Shown: positions 35,351 to 46,300 of the stretch, one piece after another | Numbering within the stretch: the first letter of the stretch is position 1 | Layout of the letters: each line of letters begins with the position of its first letter | Source: Drosophila persimilis | Lineage: Eukaryota; Arthropoda; Insecta; Diptera; Drosophilidae | Reading direction: 5' to 3' | DNA length: 64,000 nt | Assembly (NCBI RefSeq): GCF_003286085.1 | Contig: NW_020825312.1 | Coordinates: 4,526,001 to 4,590,000 of the forward strand | The notes under the pieces: generated by a model | Told to the model about the DNA's origin: nothing | The model's input: the letters and a program-made list of their open reading frames with translations, nothing else | The model's database searches: none | Made by a program: the position numbers and the translations under genes

Positions 35351-37113
35351 TTGTGTCTTTTTTTTCGTGCTTCTGCTTGTGTTTTCGTTTCACCGTAAAA
35401 TCGAAAAGCTTCGCTGCATTTAATATAGCGAGAGCGAGAGAGCGAGAGTGGAGAGTGGAACATGGAGAGTGGAGAGTGGAGAGCAGGGAGACAGCGTGAT
35501 GCTTCCTTGACTTTCTTCAGCCAGAGACATTTGCATTTTTATTAAAATGAAAAATTGCAGCAGTTGCAGTTGACTGAAATGCTCTCCGGCTCTTCCTCCT
35601 GGAGCCAGAAGAGTGGCAGCAGGGACTGGGCGGCGGCTACGGATGCCAGAGGCCAAAGCAGTTCAATTCCATTTAAAGGTGGTTAAGTTCCCTTGCCAGC
35701 GAAAAGCACTTCTGTCAATGATCTCCACATTATCGCAAACTTCGGCGGGGAATCCTTAAATTCAGATCCATCCCGGCATATGGGAATGCGGCGGTTAATC
35801 ATACAGACAGATAGCCCGCAATGTCCCGCAAACTGCCATAAAAATCTTCAATTTTAAATAGCTGCTTCCTCAGAGACCCGCCTACCAACCTCAGAGATAA
35901 ACAACGCAGAGCAAATCTCTATCCATATGCCACACTGGGCATATGGGAGGTGCCATTGTGTGGAGGACATGTGCGCGAGGCAGCTGGCGAGTGTGAGCTA
36001 TAAATTTGGAACTCGACCAATACCGAGTCTGGTGGAAATTTATACATATTCTAAGCTCTGTCTTGCCCACGCCCCCTCCTCCGCACTGCATCTCTTTTGT
36101 TATGCAAGTTAATCCTTTTTATGGCTATTGTTCAGCGCATCAACACGCCCCCTTCAGGAGAGCAAACGCAGCAGCAGCCGCCCATACCCATGCCCACACC
36201 CACACCCATGCCCACGCCCACGCCCACGCACATTTGCTACGTATGAAAGGAGGCAGGGACATGGACATGAGCGGGGTAAGGGTGAGCAGCAGCAGCTGTG
36301 GCACATGTCAGTGCATTTTTCAACGGCTCCAAGAGGCGACACTGCCAGCCAACATATTAGCTGCCACACATGCCACACTGTAGGGTATATGGTGGGTGGC
36401 GTAGAAAAGGTGGGAGGGGAATTGGGATTGGGACTGGGACTGGGATTGGACTCCAGCTTGGGTTGATGCATGTGCATCTACTGCTGATAGTCGGAGCTCA
36501 AATCTGGCGCATGTTGCGGGCGGCACCAAGTGTTGTGTGGCATGCCGCAAATTCATTATTTTTTCCCTCCACAGACTCCTCCTCCTCCCTACCGTCGGGC
36601 TCTGCACTGTATAAACACTTCCACACATATAAAGTGCTGCTAAGAGTGTGGGAAACAAAGGAGAAGAAGGCGCCACTGGATAAGGGAACTTTAAGTCTTT
36701 CAACTTCCAACAAGTGGCAAGTGCCAGTGCCGAGCAGCGGCAGGATCGAACAGAGCACAGAACTTTCAAGGCAGCCATCCACTTGGGTCCATAAAGGTCC
36801 CGCCAACCACCTGGGCCACGAAAATCGTTTAAGTGAGGTTACGTGTCACAGAATAAGGGGACAGGTTGTCATCCAATAAGGTTATGTGACCATAATAGTG
36901 CACATCCTTCTGTTCTTAAACATATACATAAGCATAAGCATAAATCGTACAAAAGCAAAACATTTGCCCAACAAAAAACTCTATTTTTTTGCAAATTCCT
37001 TAAACATATTCGCACCATCAAAGCTTAAAGCAACATAATTTCAGTCATACGATCCAAGTTTGGCGTGTTAGGACTACGTTGGGTGTTAGGGTACGTCTTC
37101 TCCTCAAACCGCC
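35351..37113. other. Non-coding DNA before the serine-rich gene
   Basis: No gene is seen. It holds a GAGAGTGGA repeat (about 35440-35482), a CCCACACCCATG-type repeat (36180-36232) and a GGGACTGGGATTGG repeat (36420-36450). Overlapping Arg/Pro/His-rich frames on both strands are translations of these repeats. Confidence 0.5.
36180..36232. repeat. CCCAYG/CCCACA hexamer minisatellite
   Basis: About nine tandem hexamers of the CCCATG, CCCACA and CCCACG type. Confidence 0.75.
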
Positions 37114-37830
37114 TCAGGCGAGCCATTCGTCAAGGTCCTGATGGCTTTCATCTTCATCATTCGGATCGCTGCTGCACTGGCTGCAGTCGCTCACGCTGTT
37201 GCCGCGTGTCGGGACACGAGCCAGCACCGTTTCAGGAATGCGGCTCCACTCGTTCTCATCGTCCTCTGAAGAGGCGGTGCTACTGGCTCGAATGTCCGGA
37301 AAACCCATAAAAACCTGATTATCCCAAGCCAACCGGTTCTCCCGATGCTCCCGATGCTCCCGAGTCGCCTGGATATGTCTCCGTATAATGAGCCGACGTC
37401 GTTCAGAATGGTTCCAAGTATAGTTTCTCCTCAGGTCGGACATGTTCCGTCTCATGGCCAAGGGGAAGCGAGCATGGCGCGATAGCGACGAAGACGAGCG
37501 TGTCTGCAAGTTTGACAGAGAGGTCGAGCGGCTCAAAGGGGCCAGTAGGCGTGGCCGGGATGGCCGCACACTCACATCTTCCGACACCGATGGCTCCGAA
37601 CTGGTCCAGCCCCTTTCTGCCCCGGTGCTGACGGCCCGTTCATTGAAGTTCAGCAACACAGAGCTGGTCATCGAGCTCGATCCGCCGCTGACAGCCACGG
37701 AACTAGAAGACGGCGACGGCGAGACTGCCACGGATGCTGAATTGGTGTCACTGGGATTCAGCATGGGGTCGAGTTCCATCGGTGCGCGTGCGGCCTCCTC
37801 TGAGGTGTACTCTGTGTTGTTTTCGGACAT
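37114..37830 (-). CDS. Serine/arginine-rich protein of unknown function (238 aa)
   Basis: I do not recognise a named domain. The start is the ATG at 37830 (ATTATGTCCGAAAAC); the frame is open upstream but has no earlier ATG. Residues 1-75 are Ser/Pro/Val-rich and acidic. Residues about 90-175 are basic with Ser-Arg and Leu motifs (for example PLSRSTSLSNLQTRSSSS, RRNMSDLRRNYTWNHSERR, then REHREHREN). The C-terminal 70 residues are acidic, containing SSTASSEDDENEWSRIPETV and ending DEWLA. There is no signal peptide or membrane segment; a nuclear or cytosolic regulatory protein is possible. The even codon use and the DRE promoter motifs just upstream support a real, broadly expressed gene. It lies on the strand opposite to ome, 2.4 kb before the first ome coding exon, and would be nested in ome intron 1 if the 15.9-kb exon belongs to ome. 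Confidence 0.75.
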   Translation of the reverse strand: MSENNTEYTSEEAARAPMELDPMLNPSDTNSASVAVSPSPSSSSVAVSGGSSSMTSSVLLNFNERAVSTGAERGWTSSEPSVSEDVSVRPSRPRLLAPLSRSTSLSNLQTRSSSSLSRHARFPLAMRRNMSDLRRNYTWNHSERRRLIIRRHIQATREHREHRENRLAWDNQVFMGFPDIRASSTASSEDDENEWSRIPETVLARVPTRGNSVSDCSQCSSDPNDEDESHQDLDEWLA

Positions 37831-37945
37831 AATTGCTTGAGAAGAATTAATTAATGTTGCTGCAGTGTTCTGAATTTGACCGAATTTCAATATGGAGTTT
37901 TATTTGGCTTGTCATATAGACATCGACAAAATGTGGAGACAGAGT

Positions 37946-37968
37946 TATCGATACGAGGGTGATCGATA
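37946..37968. promoter_or_regulatory. DRE motif pair (TATCGATA)
   Basis: A perfect DRE palindrome TATCGATA (37946-37953) is followed by ATCGATA (37962-37968), 116-138 bases before the ATG of the serine-rich gene. DREF-type elements mark housekeeping promoters in Drosophila, usually TATA-less. The element is palindromic, so it could also drive transcription to the right, but I see no gene there. Confidence 0.6.
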
Positions 37969-37979
37969 GGTGTGAAATA

Positions 37980-40271
37980 TTCATATACGTAAAGCCAGTG
38001 TGGCAGTGTTATCCGTTCCAATTCCAAAAGCCCATATGGCAAATTTCAAAATGGTTTGCAGGCACTCGGCCCTTAAAGAATTAAAGATTTTGCTGGCTTT
38101 CTTGATCGCATTTTCATTTATTTTCAATCCTTTTCGTATCTATCGACCACAATTAGCTGCCAGTGCTACCCATACCCGGCCTTGCCATCTTTTACCACAA
38201 AAGAAATTCAAATGAAGTGAGGGGGTCTCAGAACTCTTTCCTTGTTGCCCTGACTGACTGCCTGCCCTGCGGTCTTTCAAGTTAAGTGGATTGTACAAAA
38301 TTGATGAAACCTTTTCCGAGAGTACCCTCGCTGTATCCCTGTCCCTGCTCCTTCAATGGCCGGCTGCTTGCCCATCAGCTGCCTGTCGGCTGCCACTTGC
38401 AATTTCTTGTTCTCGCACTTGACAAATGCACAAATGAAAAATCAAACAGTCTGCCAGCGAGCACATTGGAGATGCTGGATTAGTAGACACCCAGACATCC
38501 GGACCGGGCACATGCCGCCCAGTACCAGTCCCAGTCCCTGTCCCACTCCCACATCAGGGGCAGGGCGATTTGTCAGTTGAGAGCGGCTTATACTCAAATT
38601 GTTGTAATTCCTCATTCCGAGCCAACAAATTACTTTCCGCTTTTAAAGTCATTAATACTTAATGCATCTAGGCAGCACCACAGCTGGGACCAGCACGCTG
38701 CGACATCAAATTCCTGGCGAACCGCAAGTTAATGAACTTAAATGGTTCATTTTTGGGTAAACATACAGTTTACCCAGTTGCCTAATGGACAGAGACTCGG
38801 ATTTATTCGGGTCTCATAAAACAAACATGTGGCAGTGCGTTTTCTCTTGCTGTAGTCTGCCAAAGGGAGCTCTTTCTTTGGGGTCAAGCCAATACTTTTA
38901 AGGCGATTGCAGATGTTGCAAAAAGCGGAGAGTCCTAAGCGCAAGCTTTTAACTTATTTGTCCAATCAAACACAGTCTGATCAAATCTCTTAGCCAGATA
39001 ATCGAAACACAATCACATCTTTGCCTGTTTGAACTCTTTCGGCGGCTTCGAGAGTACTGAAAGAGGTTGTACCTCCCTTCTCTCTGCTCTGTCCTCTCTC
39101 CTTTGACAATTTAGACCATTTATCACAATTGTTCTTTCTGTACTTGGGTTCCACTCCCCTTGGGGCAGGTCCTCTTTCGCTGGTATCTCTCGTATCGTTC
39201 CAGTTCGCTTTGCCCCCACTCACCTACGCCGGCTGTCTCTTTATAGCCTGCTACGCAATTCAATTTATTTGGTATTTCTTATTTCTTATTTATTTTACTT
39301 TTTCCTTTTTTCGGTTCTTGGGTTCCCAGGCTCCCAGGTTCCCGGGTTCCCGGCTTCCCGGGCTCTCGGGCGGTTCTCATCGCTTTGTTGTTTGTTGCCG
39401 GTTGGCACTGACAATTGAAAACCGCAGCCAAGCAGCCGGGAGGACAAGCAACCAGGCAGCCAGGCAGGCAACCGAACAAACAAATAAGCAAACAAACATT
39501 TCCGAGTATAAACGTGGCCATTCCCATTCCCGTTCCCAGCGCCGTACAACGGGGCGTATGAGTTACGAGTTATGTGCAATGCGACGGGAAACAAACGAAG
39601 CGAAGCGAAGCGAGGCGCACTCTGGCTGTCTGTGGCTGTGTGTCCCTTAAAATATCCTACTACTATCTCCGCCTCGTGGCTCCGTCTTCATTTCAGCCCC
39701 AATTGGATTTTCTGGCTTTGTTTATTTGCTCGTTTAAATTGTTTAATTTGCATTATGTGACAGGCAGGGGCGCGGGCGTGGGCATGGGCGTTACTTTTTT
39801 ATTCTTATAAATGCTGGGCTGGGCTGGGCTTGGCTCTCGGGATGCCAATTCGGATCAAAGGAATGTAAAATATATTTGAATAAATGTAATTAAAAAACAG
39901 CTACAAAGGTTCTGTTGTGCTGTGCACAAAGAGTCATAAAAGAGCAAACATTTGATTGCCTAAAAAACCAAAATAACATCGCCAAAAAGTGATTCCAGCA
40001 AATCCATGCTGCAGTTAGAATACACAAAATACATCATATATAAATAAATATCACTTTTGAAACAGATGGCATTTTTTGAAAGTATGTGCGAAGTGGAAAT
40101 ACAATTTTGTGCTTTTGGGCAATAAATCAAGACAGACTGGTATAATGTCAGGGCAAATACGGAAGCGGAAAAATGTGAAATGGGAATTTCAGAACGGGAA
40201 ACTGCAAAAAACGTTATAAAATAATTGATTTTTAAATGCATCTACAACAATGGTCTTTTGTCCCAATACAG
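37980..40271. other. Non-coding DNA before the first coding exon of ome
   Basis: No supported gene. Contains short tandem stretches such as GGTTCCCGGG (39320-39365) and GGGCTGGGCT (39811-39832). The last 20 bases form a good pyrimidine-rich 3' splice site ending at 40271. Confidence 0.5.
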
Positions 40272-40337
40272 CTGCGAGCATAAAACACTCTTGATGCAAA
40301 TAAAACGCACAAATTCAAGTAATTAAAATCCAATAAA
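40272..40337 (+). other. ome: 5' leader part of ome exon with an upstream ORF
   Basis: A strong acceptor (CTTTTGTCCCAATACAG|CTG) opens this exon at 40272. Its untranslated part holds a complete upstream ORF of ten codons plus stop (ATG 40294 to TAA 40326) ending 11 bases before the ome ATG. Confidence 0.6.
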
Positions 40338-43300
40338 ATGTCCGGCAATGATGTTTCGGTGACTGAGACAGCACAAAGCGATCAGGTAAGAAACCCTCAA
40401 ATCCCAAAACGGTCTAGCAACCATTTGAATCCCCAACCTGCCTCTACGAATGAATAAATCCTTCCTTCCTCTGTCGCTGTTTTTCGCCAAAAAAAACCTA
40501 CTGCATGCCAACAAAAACTACAAATAAATAACACTATTCCTAGTAGTTGTGATACGTATCCTTTGATCCCACGCAATTTAAGTACCAAAGTTTATTTACA
40601 TGTTCGCCGTTTGATTGCCGGCATGATGCATAGTAATGCACGAGCCGAGTATTTTCTATGATTTGCGCAGACAGATTTTCGGTTGAGTTTTGATCCCCGC
40701 ATATTTACGAAAACAATTGTTTGCGTTGCATATTTTATGGTTGCACTTTCGCGTGCCGATGACAGAAGGGAGGCCGATGAAGGGACGGCTGCCTGCCATG
40801 TTTGCATATTCATTTTGCCCACAAAGGTTTCTATTCTGTATGTATGTATGTATGATTTTTTTGTTTGTTGGCATAAATTATGCGCTACGCCTATTTAAGT
40901 CCATTTTGGAGCATTTGGTTATTCACGTGGCACTTAAAAATATTTATGCATCTGGTTGTTTTGTTGAACTTTTATTGCCTACTTTTTCGCCACACGTAAA
41001 CACCCATGCACACACACACACACACACACAGACAGACACATATACTATATCCTAAATACATATACCATATATATGTATGCATGTGCAGATCTGTTTCTGA
41101 AATATAATTTATTATTATGGTTACGCATTTGAATTTTTGTGTTTTCGCTCAAATGAAATGCTATTTCTAGGCCAGACCCAAAGGGCAAAATGTTGCCAAG
41201 TTTTAGGTGCCAAAATGGTGGAAAGGAGATATGTAGGTGCAAGCCGAACAACTTTTACAGAACAATTATTGAGTCAGCATTAAGCTGTATCTGTGTATCT
41301 GTGTATCTGTGGGTGCATCTAAACACACACACATATATAGCATATTTCTGGGACGGATACCTGGGACTCTTCTCCTTTTCCGATTTACTACTTATGTATA
41401 TTTATGGTATAACGGAATGGCACCCCAGAAATTATACGAGTACTTCTTCAGTACTGTGGCTGCCAAAAATTAAGCGATTGCTCTCTATTTTTGGCGCACT
41501 GATCAAGCTCTAATCAAATAGGGCCTCAAAAGCGGCAGTCAGCTCATGGCAAATTGTTTGGTATTTGCATATCATTTGTATACCCAGACCCCAGATACCA
41601 GACCCCAGACCTCTTCTTCTCGTAAAAGAGAACTAAAAGACTGCTCATTACGCCAGACGACCTCAGAGGAAGGAGCACGGAAAAGGGGCAATGCCAATGT
41701 GTGGATAGTGGGGCTGGCGCTGGGGCTGAGATAGAGACAGAGACAGAGACAGAGACTGAGTGCAAGAGACTGGAGAATGGAGAAGAAGCTGCTGGCTCGA
41801 CCAAACCGTGACACAGTTAAAGGGCGAGAGTGCACAAATTTTGCTGGTGCCCTGCCAACTGGGCTAACGATTTTGTGTCCCCTTTGTCTGTGCGAGCACG
41901 ACTATATATGGCCTATCTGTGCGGCTCTGTGTGGCTCTGTGTGGCTCTGTGCGGCTGCTGTGTGTGAGTCGGTCGACATTTGGTCGTTATTTGATCATCA
42001 TTAGCGATACGAATCGGGTAAGGTCGGTCCGTGAGTCCGTGGGTCCGTGGGTCCGTAGGTCCGTACGTAAGTATTGTATGGCCGTGCTGTATGTGGGCGC
42101 CTCTTCATTGCTTCATTGCCCTTTTATACTGCTTCAGCCCCAGCCCCAGCCCCAAACACTCTTCATGCCTCCTGCTCTCTCTGGGCAACCAATGATGTCC
42201 GGGTCCGCTTTGCTTGGCTGCATCGAAAGTTGCAACAAAAGTTTCCTTCCCTCGCTGGCCCGTTCCCCTTTGTGTGTTGTGCTTGACTTGGCTGGCTCTT
42301 TGATTAAACCCAAAATCCGCCGGGAGTGCTGGTGGGGGTGGCGCCGGGCACCGAGCACCGGGCACGGGGGCCAGTACAGAGTGTTGCATAGTCAGAGTGT
42401 AATTAAATATTTGCGGTGAGCACCGCTCGCCGACCATATCGGGCTAATGTATTTGGTGCAAAATCTCACTTGGGATTTTTGTTCTCTTATTTTGGCTTTA
42501 GCTAGTTTCGGCCCGCCGTAGTTTTTGGCTTCTTTTCAGTTTGATTTCGTTATTTACTTTATAAGGCTTTTCGGGGCGCAAATTTCATTTCGTTTCATAA
42601 CTTTGTTGGTTCAGTGTTCCAAGAATTTGCCGTCTGTTTAAGTGGGACTCTAATGTACGACGAGTAGTAGTTGGGTCTCGTGATTGCGACTTTCGTGGGC
42701 TCAACATTAATTTGGGTATTACATTTGAGCCCCCCAAGAGTCAACTTTTATGATTGGGAAAACTGTTGGAATCTCTTAAGAGCTCCATTAAGTTTGAAGT
42801 GTACTTTTGTGTTTCGTTGCAAACTATTTAGTTCAATTTTTAAATTACTTACATGCTTCTTCTATAATCTTAAAGCCAGTTTACTCGACTAGTTTTAATT
42901 TTTGCATGCCCTCAATAATACTTGACCACTAGTGACACTTCTGTACCGCCAATAGGCCTAATCTGAATCTCCTTCAACAGAGCTGGTTGGAATATGATTT
43001 ATCTCCCACTCCTTTTGCCTTGTTCCTTTTGTGTTCTGTTGTTTTCAGTCGTGTTCCGTCTTGTAGTTAATGCCTGCCCCTTTGTTGCTTCTTCAATTCC
43101 ACTTACTTTGAACCAAAACAAAAACAAAAAACACACGTACCGGAGCATCCTGGGATGGTGCTATCCACTAGCCAATTTTATATGTGTGTTCCCTTTCTCC
43201 TACGGAAAAGTATCACCTGCCACCCACTGCCAATGCGGCTGCACATCATCAATATTATCGCTACCAAAAGCAGCAGCAGCAGCAGCAGCAACCACAGCAA

Positions 43301-46300
43301 CAAAGCTGCATGCGACAGCAACAGAGACAATTGCAGTGGGAGCAGCAGCAGCAGCAGCAACAGCAACAGCTTCAACACCAACTGGCAAACAGCTCCAGCG
43401 AGTTTGACGAGTTCCATTGGCCCAGCAAGCAGCCGCAGCAGGGAGGCAGCGCCGGCGGAGGGGGCAAAATCTATATAACACCTGCAGACATTCCGCCGCC
43501 GCCCCATCCGCCCCATCAAGGCGGCAACAGTCACCACAATGGCAACAAGAGCCGGCAGCACCATGCCCATCCCCATCCCCATCCCCACCAGCATGCCCAC
43601 ACCCACCAGCATGGACCATTGACAACGCCGCCACACCGAACCCCGCCGCACCGCTGCAAATGTGAGCATCCGAGCATCGAGCTGATGGGCTACGAGGAGG
43701 CCGTCATAGCCAGTGCCACCGCCACCAACACCGCGGCCAACGTCACTATGCACCGCCACCAGCATCCGCCCTACTACTACAAGGCGGGCACCGCCACCGG
43801 CACCGGCACCGGCGCAGGCACCCGGCGACCCAGTGGCAAGCTCCACGAGTCGATGCTGGGCGGCGGCAGTAGCCTGGACGACGACGACTTGGCCAGCGCC
43901 GGCAGCTTCGGAGATGGCATGTCGCGGTTTAAGGTAAGCCCGGACACGAACACACCTGGTGGGCCCTGGCTGCTGTTCAATTAAATTGCCTTGTCAATAA
44001 CTGTGGCCAGATTGTCCGCAATGGCCGTCCAAGATAACACACAAGACAACTGCGGCCGATACGAGTACGAGAAGGGGAGAATATGAGCCTAACCGCTAAT
44101 TTGTCAATAGGGGCTGGGGCTCAACAAGTGGCAGGCTCGACTGTAGGCACCGTGCCCCATCTTCTCCACTCCATTGTCCCGCCCTGATGGTGACTCCATC
44201 AGACCCATGCTAATTATTCCCACCCCCCCGGGAGCGCGACTTGTTTATGTACCTAATTTGTCCAACACGTTAAAGTGTGTTCTCATTTAGTAGGGAAAAA
44301 AATAAATAAACCAGTCAGAAGGGAGAGCCGGAGAGCCTCTGGCAAATAAAAATTAATTAATTTTTTTGGGACAGTTTAATGAAAAAACAAACGACAAATG
44401 GCCACACACCAAGCCCCTGGAAAACCTTGGGCGGAGGAAGCCAAGGCCGGACAACAAGTCATACAGTTTTTTGCGGAGTCGCACAGGATATCTGTCGAGA
44501 GCCCCAAATAGTTGTCAAGCCCCTCACGTCACGGCCATTATGTCCGAGCGGCAAAGCAAAAAAGGGGAAACAGGGAAAGCGAGAAGCTTAACAAGTAACA
44601 AGTACACAAGTCCACAAGTCCACAACATGTGGGGCAAAAAGAGAAGGAATTTTCGAAGCGAGAAAAACTTCAACTAATTGCCGGAAGTCCAGAAAACGAT
44701 TCCGGCAGCGTTCCGGAAAACGTTTCCATGGCAAACTCTTTGCTCTCGCAAACCTTTCAGTTTCATATTTATTAAATGAATCGCAAATTGGTCGGGGGAT
44801 AGCCGGAGGGGGCCTCGCACAGGTGCCCAGAGGTAAGCTTACTAATTGCGCCATATTGTGCAACGCATTGAATGGTACTCGTAAATCCCAAAACAATCAA
44901 GCGAACTCGAAAAAATATGCCAAAGTACTCGCATGAATAGAAGAATGGACATTGAAATGATGGGACTCGGCCAGGCGTTCTCTCGACGGATAAATTGATT
45001 TTAGCGGGTCCGGGCACCCGCCCGGGTACGGAAACACGAAATGGGAAAGTTGACATACTCTTCCACGGACCGAGGCAATGAAGAGCTTTCCATTGGAATT
45101 AATACAAACTACATAGCCAGTATTTCTATATCATAAATCCAGTAGGTTATACACATGTACTAAGGGCTCCTCACACTCGTACGAGGCGCCAGAGCCTGCC
45201 ATCGGAAAAGAGTAGCACGAGTTAAGGATTGGTAAATCGGAAAACAATTTCCATTTTGAATGTATCGCCCTGGCCTCAGTTGCCATCAACGGAAACCCTA
45301 AAGGAAACATAAATCGTATGTACATGTGTGTGTATGTACATAAGCTCGTATAAAATGCTGCAAAGTTGTAAGTTACGTGTCTTCCACATTGCCAGTTGCG
45401 CCTCCATGGGGCTATATATTATAGACTGTCTGCCAGCAGAGATTGGGTGGAGCACGGGGCTACGTACGTGGTCAATGGGGACTTTTCATACACGTGTCGT
45501 TGGGTTTTAGGTGCCAGGTTTTGGCAGGATTGCGTTGCTACTGTAAACCCCCGATAAAGTACGAGCATTAGCAAGTACATATGTATATATTTTGTATGTT
45601 AATGTGCGAATGTCAAGAGCTGCACTGGAGCTGGAGCTGGAGCCCGTTGCAACTGGTTTTTCTAGAATTGTGCCCTCTATAGACTTAGCTGAAGCTGGCT
45701 AAATGGCAATAGACTAGACTGTTGGCCATTGCACAGAGTATTGCGAATAAGAGACATGGAATTTATTTATACAAAAATACTCGATCTTCAAAATATCACC
45801 TTGAACAGGCCAACAGACAAATCCTATTAAATAATCAACCAAAACGGTCACGCTCGGAATGAAAAATTCCATTTAATGACAGATTTCAGCACCTACTCGT
45901 ACTTTCAATTAAATACAAAGTTCAGAAAAAAACAAAAGCACTATCATTTCTTTGTGTCTTTGGGGCGCGGACAGCTGAAATTTGTCGCTCGCGCAATTGA
46001 AAATTATGTAAAAGAAACTACAGACTTGGCAATACCCAGAGACCAGTCAAAGCTTATTCGATACGTAAAAAACCATTTCTGACTTTATTTGCTTACGTCA
46101 TGCGACCAGTCCGCAGTCCCCCAGTACCCAGTCCCCAGTCCCCAGTCCCCTGTCCACTGTCCACACCTCTCTTACTATACAATGTCCAGAGCATAAACCA
46201 GTTGGCGGCGACGGAGACGGCGACCCAGTCTGGAGTTGGTTAACAACAAGACTACTTTCATTTTCGCTCTCTGTTTTCTGTTTTCTGAATTTTGCTTTCG

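Noticed and set aside
36006-36466. Overlapping His/Pro/Arg-rich frames
   Set aside because: They are three-frame translations of the CCCACACCCATG minisatellite.
43178-43846. 222-codon Leu/Ala/Gly-rich frame on the - strand and other frames over 43.2-43.9 kb
   Set aside because: These are shadows of CAG and CAC repeats in the ome exon on the + strand.
45876-46082. 68-codon frame in an ome intron
   Set aside because: A/T-rich, no promoter or poly(A) signal, no recognisable motif; consistent with chance.
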